Source of the DNA: Rhodeus uyekii
Lineage: Eukaryota; Chordata; Actinopteri; Cypriniformes; Acheilognathidae
Assembly: GCA_037043235.1 (NCBI GenBank)
Contig: JAWRVZ010000016.1
Coordinates: forward strand, 5,067,001-5,131,000
DNA length: 64,000 nucleotides
Reading direction: 5' to 3'
This document shows, one piece after another, positions 52,708-64,000 of this stretch (its first letter is position 1; each line of letters starts with the position of its first letter). Under the pieces are notes generated by a model. It made no database searches and was not told the DNA's origin. It was given only the letters and a program-made list of their open reading frames with translations. Position numbers and translations under genes: made by a program.

Positions 52708-55599
52708 AACAGTCTTGATTATTGATTAACAATAATAATATGTATAATTTTTGAAACTTTGTCTTGTAAGCACTCTTATGTACTTTTACATCTTCAAGAT
52801 GAATCGCTTTATGTTTTCCTCAAATTAAAGATGCATCAGCCAATGAGTAATTATAGGAAATGAATAGAAACATTTTCTAATTTAGTTGTTTTAGCACAAA
52901 ATATCAAATATTAAAAGGGGGGTAAGATGGCCCATACTGGTGTAAGATTGTATAAACTTGTGTAATGTATAAACTTTACACAAAATGTGTATAAACTTGT
53001 GTAATGTATAAATTACTTTTCATATAATTCTTGTTAATATTATATATATATTTTAAAGTGTCATCAATGTCAAATACTAAATAAACTATTGTATTTAACA
53101 TTTTTTAGAATAATTGACTAACTAAACACACCAGTAAAAGTGATTCCTCTAAAAGGTCAAATTACTCTTATGACTCTCATTGAAATTTAATTGGCTGTTT
53201 TAACCAAGATATGTCATAAGAGAAAGACTTTGAATGCAAATTGATTAATTTCACTCAAGTAGCCTATAGGTTTTAATTTAATAAATACAAATCATAACCC
53301 TATTAATGACAAAAATTATAATTGGAATTATAACAAAAATCTCTCGATAACAAATTGACAAACATAATTCATGATGTACTTTTAGATCACTGTTTTTCAG
53401 AGAAACAAAATGAGATCATTGAACCTCAAAACTGATTCTGCTGACTAAACAAGTGTTGATATTCAGATGAAACAGCAATATTTAAAATAACAAAGCGAAG
53501 GATCTTTTCATCTTCCCTAATTCTGCCCTACAACTCAAAGGCACCATGAAATCAAAATCTACCACTTTTATATTTTTATATTTTTCTACCTTTACTTTAA
53601 TAATATTGCAGTATTTATCATACATGATTTATTTGTGAACATCATTCATAATTTTTCATATCATGTGCACTCATAATCTTTAATCAAAATAACTTTTCCT
53701 TTCTCTCTTTTCTGATGACGTGTTTACTAGCAATCTGTCAATCAAATGAGATCGACCAATAGCAAATCACAACAATCCAATCAACCCGGATCAAGCCCCG
53801 CCCTACTTTGTTTCTTGTTTGAGAAGCTGCTTCACCTATAAGTGACAATAGGCAAGAAACATTTAAACTATTGCAACTTCCATGTCAGAAGTTTAAGATT
53901 TGAACTTTCCTGAATTATTTATAAGGACTGTTCATTTATAGCACACCTTTGAAATAAGTTTGTAAAAAATATACATTATTTAAACCAATATTTTACCGAT
54001 TCATAAAAATAATGCATGTTAACAAGCTTTTGCTGTGAAAAAACTGCATTAAAAACCCTAAAGCTACTGTGTATGTACATCTATGTACATCTCAAAAAAC
54101 AAACGTATTCTAACAGAAAATGAATGTAAATGTTTTTTTTTAATGAAATTATAAGGTTAAAAAACATTTCACGTAAGTGCTTCACTGTAACCTTGATTTT
54201 TGACATTTTCTTCCCTCTGATCACAATGCTTTTTTTTTAAATGTTGATCAATATTATGCCAAAAATACTATTAACTGGCTTTAAACTGGAATATTCCTCT
54301 TTGTTTCCCTTCAATGTCCCATTTCAAGTAAAATGGTCTCATGGTCCCAGTGATTTTAAACACAAGACAACAAGCTTTCCCAGTATCATTATTTGGAGGG
54401 TTTTTCAATTGATGTTAAAAGAAAAATCAAAAAAGAGTTAAGAGACTGATAAAAACTCACATGGCTTGTTTTTTTGGTTTTTTTTTTGCAGGTGACACAT
54501 TGCAGTTCCTGGAAATGCCTCATTACTGAGTTTACAATCGAAATAGAAACTGGACAGGCCCTTACAGTTCTATTGTTTTATAATTTATGAATATACTACA
54601 TTTCTTATATTTCACATACATCCCCGTGTTATTGCTTTAGTAAGCCACAGTGTTGAACAAGAGTGGGAAACCCACTAAAAAAAACAACTGTTTTTATTTT
54701 CCTTATTATCTGTGATCATTTGGTAGAGCAGACACGTCACATCTGATGTAAAATGATGTAATGTTGTGGTCCTGGGCTCTTGCCGGAGAGAGAGTGGGAG
54801 CGCGGTGCTGGTCTGGAGCGTTGTGCGTAATCTGCCCACAAAAAGGAAGTAGAACAACTCAATTCTCAGCTCTGCTGTATGCTAACACTTCATGACAAAG
54901 TGCTATTTTTCAGATTCACTGGTGTGTTCAAATTCCTTGGAGATCTCAGATACAAAATGTAGATATGATGCGAACTCAAAGAAAGACAGACGTGGCGTTT
55001 ACATTTGAATTTATTGCATTTTATTTCTTGTAAGAGGTTTCGTTTTTGGAGCTGACCTAATACAAACCACAATGACACTTGTTTGGTGTTGAGCGCTTCA
55101 TCCCTTGTGACTGCGCAAAACAGTTTAGTCAAAATGTCAAGTCATAGTGGCCCATATATTAAATCACATATTTGACCGTAATTTCCTTTTTCAGTTCTGT
55201 GCACAAAGATATACAGAATGGTGCGTCACTTACATCTGTGAAACAGGAAACACCACATTTAGAAGAAAAAGTAAGTAAACGTATCGGCATTCTTAAAAGA
55301 CTGACATTATAGTTCATTGTGAACACAAGAATAAATTTCCGACCACACCAGGCAGCTTCAAACAAATATAATGCTGACTTTATCCTGAAATTCATGTTTG
55401 GTTATGTTTTCTTTGTTTTCACAGCACATCAGCCAATGCAAACACTGCGTGAGAGTAAAACTAGAGAGTAAAGTAAACATATTCATCCCTAAGGAGAGAT
55501 ATTGCAGAAGGTTAGTAAGCGAATCCAGTAATAATCTTCACAGATTAGCATTTTGGTTGATAAAGTGTTCGTTACGGATGCTTGTTTCTGCCACAGAAT
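52704..55599. other. Intergenic region between il12a and schip1
   Basis: Non-coding and AT-rich. At 53535-53900 the sequence 'ggcaccatgaaatcaaaatc' through 'caagccccgccc' has the look of a dispersed fish repeat, but no terminal repeats could be matched. No exon was recognised. Confidence 0.4.
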
Positions 55600-55870
55600 T
55601 AGAAATTAAAAAGTTAATTGTCACTTTTTGTCTCACAATTGAGACTTTTTTTTTTAACCGCAAGTTTGTATCTCACAATTTGGACGTTATTTAATAATTC
55701 TGACTCTTTTCTCACAAATGAGAGTTTATATAATTGCAATTCTTAGGCCTTGCAAATTTGAGTTTATCTCACAAATCGGACTTAATTTCTCGCAACTGTG
55801 AGTTTACAACTCGCACTTATGAGAAAAAAGAATGAATTGTGAAATATAAACCTGCATTTGTGCGAAAAGT
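55600..55870. repeat. Degenerate palindromic TCTCACAATTGTGA-type repeat, second locus
   Basis: Successive variants include 'tctcacaattgagacttttt', 'tctcacaatttggacgttat', 'tctcacaaatgagagtttat', 'tctcacaaatcggacttaat' and 'ctcgcaactgtgagtttaca'. The unit length of about 24-30 bp and the core match the locus at 4800-5045. Confidence 0.6.
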
Positions 55871-55914
55871 CAAAATAAAACATTTTTCCATGGCGGAAAA
55901 CAACCTGCTGCCAT

Positions 55915-56135
55915 CCTTCAAGGCATGGTTCACCTAAAAATGAACACGCCTTTCTGTTTTCTTCTCTGGAAAATAAAAAGATATTTTGAAAAAGTGCCCA
56001 TACAATGAAAGTCAATGCGTTCCAATGTTGTTTTAGACTCCAATGACTTTCATTGTCTGGACAAAAAAAAACAGTTGAACCGTTCTTTGAAATATCTTCA
56101 CGCAGGTTTGGAACGACATGAGGGCGAGTAACTGT
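55915..56135. mobile_element. Short inverted-repeat fragment of the 'ttcaccc' type
   Basis: The left part 'catggttcacctaaaaatga' and the right part 'ggtttggaacgacatgaggg' then 'cgagtaactg' are the usual two ends of this widespread fish repeat. The interior is short. Confidence 0.5.
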
Positions 56136-56502
56136 TGGGTCAACCAGCCCATAGTTGTTTCCTATTTAGGTCCATTCGGACAGACCTACTCTTCAGTACA
56201 TCATAAAACCAGCAGACCTTCTGCACAGGAAAAGATCCAACCTACCAGTGACTGATTCTATGAATCTTTCTGAGTTTTATACATTGTGAAAGATCAACAG
56301 GACTTTCTCAAAAGTGAGTGTGTAACCGTCAGCTAAGGTGCGGGCATGCATGAACACTTACAGCATGTATAATTAACATACATCCACACAAAGCTTGTAA
56401 CATTGGCAAAAACACACATCTAGTTGAAAAAGGGATCTATAGTGAGTACACTAATTTGTAATATAGTGAAACACAAGTGGTCGGAAACCTGTGCCATTTG
56501 CT

Positions 56503-59006
56503 TCAGAATGGAGAATCACAGCGACCGTGGCAAACTGCTTTGCCTTTCGCCAGAGACTTCTCCATCAGGTGCCTCTGCTGGCTATGTGCATGCCTGTTCA
56601 AAAACATGAAAGAAAATCTATATGTAATTTCATCAAAAATGTATCGTAGGCTTTAATTTAAAGAACCCCTATTATACTTTTTTCGATTTTAGCAAAGTGC
56701 AAAGTAAGCTCAAAGTACACAAAGTCATTGTCTCCTAAAAGAAAGAACCGTTTCTGAACTGCCCGAAACAAGTCATCAATCATTCCATTCTTACTTCCTG
56801 CTATAACCTACACAGGTTTGTAACAAATTTGCATAATGCCAGCCTAAGGTCTTCATTAAATGGTTTAGCATCCCAGTACTTGAGCGATCTTTTAACACAT
56901 TATAGTCCTTCACATTCATTGCAATCACAAAATTCTGGCCATTTGATAATACCTAAAATATCAAAGTCAACTGCTGACAATCAATAATTTTCCTATTTAG
57001 CACCTAAACTCTGGAACAGTCTTCCTAGCGTTGTTCAGGAAGCAGACACACTCTGTCAGTTTAAATCTACACTAAAAACACATCTCTTCAACCTGGCATA
57101 TACATCGCATTACACATTTTCGGAACCGGGAACATTCCCGTTACATCAGAAGAAGAATGGCATCTACGCTGATATTATTCTCTGTTTATTCCGAGGTTAT
57201 CATGGTCAGCCAGATCCAGGCCGTATCCGGATCAGATGAAGGACCTGCACCTGGACACGAGCACAGCACTGCCCTGAAGTGTACTAGACTCTATTAGACC
57301 CTCCTCTGTGAAGATCATGAATCTGATCTCCAACCGGACCGAACTGGATTTAATATTTTGAGTGTCCCGATCTCAGTCTGACTTCTGACCTGAATTGTTG
57401 TCAATATAATAATCATGCACTGTTTGGCTGTTGGCCAGAGGAGAACTGATCGCCCGACTGAGCCTGGTTTCTCCCAAGGATGTTTTTCTTTTTCATTCCG
57501 TCACCTGCTGGAGTTTGGGTTCTTGCCGCTGTCGCCTCTGGATTGCTTAGTTGGGGACAATTATCACGTAATATTCATCAATATTATTGATTGGCCTGCT
57601 CTTCTAGAGCTGCTGTTCAGCCAAAACAAACTTTGTTGCATTATTTTCCTGTTATCTCTGTAAAGCTGCTTTGAAACAATCTCTATTGTAAAAAGTACTA
57701 TATAAATAAAGTGACTTGACTTGACCAATCAGAGCAGAGTTTACCCAATCTCAACACTGGGTCAGCCGACCAATCAGAGCAGAGTAGGTTCACAGAATCA
57801 TTTATCGAGCTGTTTCAGACACTGTGAGAAAAGCGGTAATGTTGCAATTTACTGTATATTATGAGTGTTTATTTACATATATTTATTAATTTTTTACATT
57901 TGATATGTAAACCTATTGCAGAAGACATCCGAAACAAAATTAGAAGCCTTTGGAGTCAAATAATAGGGGCACTTTAAGCTGTGTTTTGATTGGGTTACAG
58001 GCCTAACCTGGTAAGATCCTCCACATCTACCAGCATGGCATCCTGCTCCATGTGCAGTTCATCTCTCATGAGCAGCAGCTGAACCAGCTCCTCATTCAGA
58101 CCTGCAATGCACTTGCAAGTCAAATCAACCTCTTTATTGGCATTACCACAATTAATTATATTTATCTTCCCCTGGTTGATGCATATTATAACATAAAAAA
58201 TAAATAAGAATCAGATCATTGCTAAAACTGACAAATGTATGTGTTTTCAATCAGATGTTAATTAGATTAAATTAAATAATAATAATGGCATGGCTTCTTT
58301 TGAATAATTCTGTTTTTACCTTGTATCTGAGAGTGCAGGTCATTGGTGATGACCTGTAACTGACCAAGACTCATGTCTCTCAGGTCCACAGGCCTCAGAT
58401 TCCTCTTCATTAGACTCTCACTGATGTGTGGCAAATGTGGTAACTATATCACAAAGACAAAGTTGAGTCAAGTTGAATTTATTGTCTTTTACTGCCCTTT
58501 TGAAAAGTAAAGCAAGGATAAAATAAGCTTTGGGGAGGAAATATAACAAAGCATTATTCCTGGACACTTGTTTCACTGACCAGGTCTGCCACTGGGGACC
58601 TGCGGTGTAGCTGAATCTGCCTCTCCACTTCCACCTGCATGCGGGCCATGGGACGGGCCAAAGCCAGAGCCACACGCGCCTCCTCCTGCAGCCGCCGCTG
58701 TAGTCGCCAGAATTCTGAATCTTCAGAGTCCAGGTCTTCCTCTCCTGTATCCCGGTCAGACAGAGATGAACTCTGTTTACTCTATAGAGAGATAGAGAGA
58801 AAACAAAAAGTGCTCATTTAGGTTGCATAAGTTTCAGCTTCAAGATGCAGAACAACTTTGATTCATTGATATCCAGGGTGCCATATACCATAGGTGACAA
58901 TGGGGTGTCCAGGCTGGTCTCTGTTCTGCTGTCCTCTGCATCGCTGTCCCTGTCACTGCTGCTGTCATTCACAAAGCACATCTGTAGGTTCACCCCATTC
59001 TGAAAC
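56503..59006 (-). CDS. schip1: Schwannomin-interacting protein 1, C-terminal exons (partial)
   Basis: SCHIP1 is a coiled-coil cytoplasmic protein that binds schwannomin/merlin and ankyrin-spectrin complexes, for example at nodes of Ranvier. Five exons are present: 58889-59006, 58581-58781, 58320-58443, 58008-58101 and 56503-56593, with compatible phases. They encode an acidic segment (VNLQMCFVNDSSSDRDSDAE, TETSLDTPLSPM), then SKQSSSLSDRDTGEED, a basic helix (MARMQVEVERQIQLHRRSPV), and the C-terminal coiled coil (LPHISESLMKRNLRPVDLRD, MSLGQLQVITNDLHSQIQ, LNEELVQLLLMRDELHMEQD, AMLVDVEDLTR). The last exon (HAHSQQRHLMEKSLAKGK ... CDSPF) is longer than the human ending. Exon 58889-59006 opens in phase 2, so upstream exons lie beyond the right edge or were missed. 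An IQCJ-SCHIP1-type transcript is possible. Confidence 0.93.
56657..57976. mobile_element. MITE with TTAAAG..CCCCTATTAT ends, interrupted
   Basis: The left end 'tttaaagaacccctattata' is the inverse of the right end 'aataataggggcactttaa'. Inner pieces (aatcagagcagagtttaccc on the right, aaatttgcataatgccagcc on the left) are separated by about 0.9 kb of LINE sequence. It lies in the last schip1 intron. Confidence 0.65.
56835..57725 (+). mobile_element. 3' end of an L2/CR1-like LINE
   Basis: The first part encodes, in plus orientation, SLQSQNSGHLIIPKISKSTA and FSYLAPKLWNSLPSVVQEAD then FKSTLKTHLFNL, the typical extreme C terminus of CR1/L2-clade reverse transcriptase proteins. A 3' UTR follows, with 'tggagtttgggttcttgccg' and a tail 'tatataaataaagtgacttg' ending in a GACTT repeat. 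It is 5'-truncated, as expected for LINEs. Confidence 0.75.
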
Positions 59007-59311
59007 CTATGAGAGTGCAGCGAGAAAAGGTGAACGGTGAGACATGAAATCTGATTTTGCAGGAAATGTTCAACAGGTGTACATTTTGGAGAATGCTATA
59101 GTACAAAACACACATGAATATATACCTTTTTATTTCACTACTGTTTATCTTTTTTGGCAGAAAAGAGATTAATTTTACAACAATGCAGCTTATTCCCATT
59201 TTAATCAATCGCATTGTCTTTTGTAATGTTGTTTATTGTCCTAAATTGAGATCTTATTTTGTAGTAGTGCGATAGACACAACCTATTTCGAATATATTTC
59301 CAATAGTAATC
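59007..59311. other. schip1 intron sequence, nothing recognised
   Basis: About 300 bp of AT-rich sequence upstream of the most 5' schip1 exon in the window. Confidence 0.5.
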
Positions 59312-60857
59312 TACAGTCAAAATTGTTGCCACTCCTGACATCTTTCCAGAAAATCAAGTATTGCTCACAGAAAAGTATTGCATTAACACATGTTTTGCTA
59401 TACACTTTTAGTCCCTTTGTGTGTATTGGAACAAAAGAAAAAGAGAGAAAAAAGCTAATTTGACACAAAATGATTGGCACCCTTTCAAAATTGTGGATTG
59501 CTTCAAGCATGTGATGCTCCTTTAAACTCACCTGGGGCAAGTAACAGGTGTGGGCAAAATAAAAATCACACCTGAAAGCAGATAAAAAGGAGATAAGTTG
59601 ACTTAGTCTTTGCATTGTGTGTCTGTGTGTGCCACACTAAGCATGGACAACAGAAAGATCTGTTTGAGGACAAAACTGTAAGAAAATATCAACAATGTCA
59701 AGTCCTTCTCTGGAGATCTAGATGTTCCTTTGTCCACAGTGTGCAACATTATCAAGAAGTTTGCAACCCATGGCACTGTAGCTAATCTCCATGGACGTGG
59801 ACGAAAGAGAAAATTTGATGAAATGTTGCGACACATGATAGTCCAGATGGTGGATAAGCAGCCCCAAACAAGTTCCAAATAAATTCAAGCTGTCCTACAG
59901 GCTCAGGGTGCATCAGTGTCAGCGCAAACTATCCGTCCACATTTGAATAAAATGAAACGCTATGGCAGGAAACCCAGGAGGACCAACTGCTGACACAGAG
60001 ACATAAAATAGCAAGACCACAGTTTGCCAAAATGTACTTGAGTAAGCCAAAATCCTTCTGGGAAAACGTCTTGTGGACAGATGAGACCAAGATAGAGATT
60101 TTTGGTATTCATTCTATCATTCTACTGTTTACCAAAAACGGAATGAGGCCAAAAAAGAAAAGAACACAGTACCTACAGTCAAATATGGTGGAGGTTAAAA
60201 AATGTTTTGGGGTTGTTTTGCTGCCTCTGGCACTGGGTGCCTTGACTGTGTGCAAGCCATCATGAAATGTGAGGATTAATAAAGGATTTTGGGTCGCAAT
60301 GTAGGGCCCAGTGTTAGAAAGCTGGGTTTGCGTCCAAGATCTTGGGTCTTCCAGCAGGACAATGATCTCAAATATATTTCAAAAAGTACCCAGAAATGGA
60401 TGGTAACAAAGCGCTGGAGAGTTCTGAAGTGGCCAGCAATGAGTCCAGGTCTAAATCCCATTGAACACCTGTGGAGAGATCTTAAAAATGCTGTTGGGAA
60501 AAGGTTCCCTTCCTGGACTTGGAGCAGTTTGCAAAGGAAGAGTGGTCTGAAATTCCAGGTGAGAGTGTAAGAAGCTTATTGATGGTTATAAGAAGCGACT
60601 GATTTCAGTTATTTTTCTCCAAAGGGTGTGCAACCAAATATTAAGGTAAGAGTGCCAATAATTTTGTTTAGCCCATTTTTGGACTTTTGTGTGAAATTAG
60701 CTTTTTTCCCTCCTTTTTTGATTTTGTTTTGCTCTAATACACACAAAGGGAATAAACATGTATAGCAAAATATATGTTAATGCAATACTTTTCTGTGAGC
60801 AATACTTGATGTTCTGGAAAAATTTCAGGGGTACCAACAATTTTGGCCATGACTGTA
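59312..60857 (+). mobile_element. Tc1-like transposon with long terminal repeats
   Basis: The left end TACAGTCAAAATTGTTGCCA and right end CAATTTTGGCCATGACTGTA are inverted partners. Similarity continues through 'aatcaagtattgctcacaga' and 'aagtattgcattaaca' for roughly 120 bp or more, so this is a Tc1 element with long inverted repeats. The interior carries a decayed transposase. It lies upstream of the most 5' schip1 exon visible. Confidence 0.88.
59640..60570 (+). pseudogene. Tc1-like transposase remnant, heavily decayed
   Basis: Recognisable blocks are NLHGRGRKRKFDEMLRHMIV, IQAVLQAQGASVSAQTIRPH (DNA-binding part) and, at 60289-60570, RSWVFQQDNDLKYISKSTQK and MSPGLNPIEHLWRDLKNAVG (second and third catalytic regions). 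Numerous stops and frameshifts occur. Confidence 0.85.
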
Positions 60858-63284
60858 TCAGACTCATGTGAAGAAGAAAAACATATTTCTTTTAGTGACA
60901 TAGCATGGACAATTTGAAGAAAGAAAATGTAAGAAAAAAAACACCAAATACTAAAAAAAGCTTGTGAAAGTTTTATTTGTAGTGTCAGTGAACTACAGTG
61001 AAACACACTTCCCACAGAAAGCTGTGTTAGACCTTCCTCTTCAACTGCAAGGGAACTTTGTGGTTAATAGTATTCTAAGAAATTTAGTTAGGGTTAAGAC
61101 TATAATAAAAGTTGAAGGCATCAATGGCAGAGCTTACTCATGTAGACTGGTTTTACAATCAATATGTGGTATCTCTTGCAAAGTTATAAGGTAAAGAAAG
61201 ATAAAGAGTATTGTGGGGAAACTTGCTCAACTCTCTTTGGACTTTCTTTTGCTTGGATTTCTAGGAACCTTCTTCACACCTAGTAGCAAATTGAGAAAAG
61301 ACACAGGAAATCACTAACTCCCACACCATCAAACATGGCCAGTCCATGGATTTGTGGTGAAATTATGACTGATGCGAGAGAGAGAGAGACATAAGATAAG
61401 AGGTTTCAAACTTAACTAAGAGAAAGCATTAGAAGTAATTATTCTGCAGTACATAGTGTATGTTTAGAGCAGATTAAATAGGGTGAAACCAAAATTAGCA
61501 CTACCAGACTACCAGTTCATTTGATATATTCTTGCTTTTCATTCCCTAAGTTAGCATTTCAGACTCTCCTATTAATAGTGTTCAATACATTCAGTTTAAA
61601 GGTGGAACAAAGAATAATATTAATATTAATGCTGATGACAGCAAAACCATTCCCAGCACTTAATGTTCAGAAACCACAAACAATTAAAAGATATAAACAT
61701 AAACACAGATCTTTTAAGAGGCACATTTTCTCTGAAAGATTATTTTGCAGATTAATTACTGATATTTTCACTCTCTGCAGCATCTTTGCATCTCCACATC
61801 AGCAATGTTTGAATTCTTTCCCCTATGATTCGTAAGAAAATGTGTTCAGTCTCTCTGTCTATCCCGCTGCGCTTTAAATATGAAACTGTAAGCACTGCAG
61901 ACTAAAATAACAACAAAGTAAAAATATTTCCTTTTTTCTGTCAAATATCTGTTTGAGTGGGAATAAAAGTACAGACATGAATTATTATACCCTGAAAGCT
62001 AATTATAGTTTTGAGTTATAGGCTGAAATGATTACAATGACCTAATTAAGAACTATGCACTTAATATCCCCTGATGGAATTTGGGTTCTTTCCTTGCCAC
62101 CTTTGTCTTGCTTAGTTGGTGTTGATAAAATACGCTTAATATTCAGTAATAGTATCGATTTAAATTAGGGTGACGTGACTTCTTAGGATGGAATATAGGA
62201 CTAATTTTCAAATAATTTAAACTCTTTTTAAAGATTATCTTTATATGTACATGTCCTTCATATGTCCTTCTTTTTAACATTGTAACGTCTGACTTAAAGA
62301 TAGACTTCATAATCTTTGAGTGATCGATCGCTTTAATCTCTATCACTGATGTCAGATCCCTCCTTCACTATCAATGGGAAATTTTGATTGGATGGTAATT
62401 TTGGTTTTTCAGAATATAGTATGACATGATTGGCTACCTTTGATTAGGATATTCTCCTGTGTCAGAAGACTCTCTATCGTTTAAATCAATGCTAGAAGTG
62501 GGCTACCATTTAGTGTGTTTCTCACAGTGCATGTCCACTTTAGCAACTTTTGTCCACTTCTGTTATTTTCATTGAAACATGTCATTGAAAAATGTAAAAA
62601 CATATTATTGTGGATGTAGCATTAAATTAACATCATGCACAGAAATGAAAACATTTAAACCCAAGCTGGTTGCTCATTTATTAAGTTGAAACAAAGAAAG
62701 AGATTGGCTTATTCAACAGAAACTCAAAATATGATGCTATCTAAATAACATTAGTGAACCTAAACTGATTTGGAAAATGATTTAGGAGAATATTATGAAA
62801 TGTTTTTTTCTTTTCTTTTTTTTACAAAGGAAACAGCACTAGTACTGATTTAAACCTTGTATTAAAGTCAATCAGAGAGGCAGTGAAATGTCATTATGTC
62901 GGTCTACTAAATAAAGACCCAGCAGCTGATTGTGACATTTATAGCCGTAGAGTGAAGGGATTTGTGGTTTTTTATGTCACTTTGAATTTTACACTTGGCT
63001 AATTGATACATTCATATTATGATATTTTTTTAATGTTTTCTAGACAGTTACAGTATAAGATTTGTCTATATACTACATTAATATTAATGAATATGATCTG
63101 ATTTGTTAAAATTCTTTGATAGTAATATTTGAAATAAATATTCAGGCATAGTTTTTTGTTCATAGTAACAACAGAATTGAGTAATTAAATTTTAAGTTGG
63201 ATAAAGGTAGTCAACAGAACATTCCTGTCTGAAAATGTAATCCTAACCCCATCTCAACCTCTACACCTAACCGTACACATCCCC
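60858..63284. other. Probable schip1 intron or upstream sequence with LINE debris
   Basis: AT-rich. At 62068-62160 'atggaatttgggttctttcc' to 'aatattcagtaatagtatcg' resembles the 3' UTR of the LINE at 56835-57725. Nothing else was identified. Confidence 0.4.
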
Positions 63285-64000
63285 ACTTTAGACATTGTTG
63301 CTCCGTTGCGCTTAAAGAAGATTAAAGAAAATAGTCTAACACCATGGTACAACGAACACACACGGGCCCTCAAGAGAGCAGCCAGAAAAATGGAGCGGAG
63401 CTGGAAAAAACTATGCTAGAGGTTTTTCGCATTTCATGGAAAGACAGCTCTATTGCATTCAGAAAGGCCTTAAAATCAGCTAGATCTGATTATTTTTCTA
63501 CCCTCTTAGAAGAAAACAAATACAACCCTGGGTATTTATTTGATACAGTGACTAAATTAACAAGAAACAAAGCCTCAACCCAAGCCTCAAGCCTTAAAAC
63601 AGCACAGCACTAATGACTTCATGGACTTCTCTACTTGCAAAATTCATAATATTAGAGAGAAAATAATAACCATGCGACCGTCTTCTACAGAATCACAAAA
63701 TACAGTAAATTTTAGTGTCCCTGAAGAAAAATTTCACTTTTTCATTGCTATCAGGGAGGAAGAATTGTTTAAACTCGTTAAATCATCAAAATCAACAAAA
63801 TGTATGCTAGACCCAATACCAACTAAGCTACTGAAATAGTTGCTTCCAGAGGTCATAGATCCTCTTCTTAATATCAATAATTCATCTTTATCATTAGAAT
63901 ACGTACCAAAAACCTTTAAACTAGCCGTAATTAAACTATGTTCCTTTCTAGAAAGAAACAGCATCTACGAGGATTTCCAGTCAGGACTTAGATCATATAA
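63285..64000 (+). mobile_element. L2/CR1-like LINE ORF2 fragment, runs off the window
   Basis: Frames in plus orientation give TPWYNEHTRALKRAARKMER, FRKALKSARSDYFSTLLEEN and GYLFDTVTKLTR (the linker between endonuclease and reverse transcriptase). Then come LVKSSKSTKCMLDPIPTKLL and LEYVPKTFKLAVIKL (reverse-transcriptase start), and near the edge SFLERNSIYEDFQSGLRSY. Roughly 40 residues normally found between the last two blocks are missing, and stops break the frame. Confidence 0.85.

Noticed and set aside
58320..58443. The doubled LPH in schip1 (LPHLPHIS) as a fish-specific duplication
   Set aside because: As far as I recall, mammalian SCHIP1 also has LLPHMPHIS at this place, so it is ancestral.

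Overview
The window is nuclear DNA from a vertebrate, almost certainly a teleost fish. Its genes have many introns with GT/AG junctions, their products match conserved vertebrate families along their length, and the space between exons is filled with fish-type DNA transposons, tRNA-derived SINEs, LINE fragments and long GATA-type microsatellites. The repeat mix (many Tc1 copies, pogo/Tigger-like elements, short SINEs ending in a GGATAAAAGC...TGTAAATG tail) suggests an otophysan, perhaps cyprinid-like, fish; that narrower placement is inference. There are no bacterial operons, CRISPR arrays or prophage.

Layout, left to right. 210-768 (-): the first three coding exons of cope (coatomer epsilon), continuing off the left edge. 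3535-12474 (-): a complete ten-exon EF-hand mitochondrial carrier of the SCaMC type (448 aa). 15627-20136 (+): complete three-exon dnajb1 (340 aa) with heat-shock-type promoter sites. 21653-36737 (+): complete six-exon gipc1 (332 aa) with two very large introns. 39629-43984 (-): complete seven-exon txndc12 (172 aa). 44640-47400 (-): a decayed Ty3/gypsy retrotransposon. 50158-52228 (-): complete seven-exon il12a (IL-12 p35, 198 aa). 56503-59006 (-): the last five coding exons of schip1, whose 5' part lies off the right edge. 63285-64000 (+): a LINE fragment that runs off the window. I assembled every exon chain from splice sites; for the five complete genes the summed exon lengths are multiples of three and end in a stop.

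The genes do not form one pathway. Two neighbour pairs do reflect old linkage: dnajb1-gipc1 are neighbours on human 19p13, and il12a-schip1 are neighbours on human 3q25.

The most unusual structures are in the repeats. A 48-bp minisatellite of about 39 copies in gipc1 intron 3 stays open in one frame for 642 codons, carries a 480-bp internal duplication, and matches a single unit embedded in an inverted-repeat element in intron 1 of the same gene. Several transposons are nested cleanly enough to give insertion order: a Tigger-like element inside a Tc1 element, a Tigger-like element inside an older copy of itself, and a LINE 3' end inside a MITE. I found nothing that amounts to a new multi-gene system.
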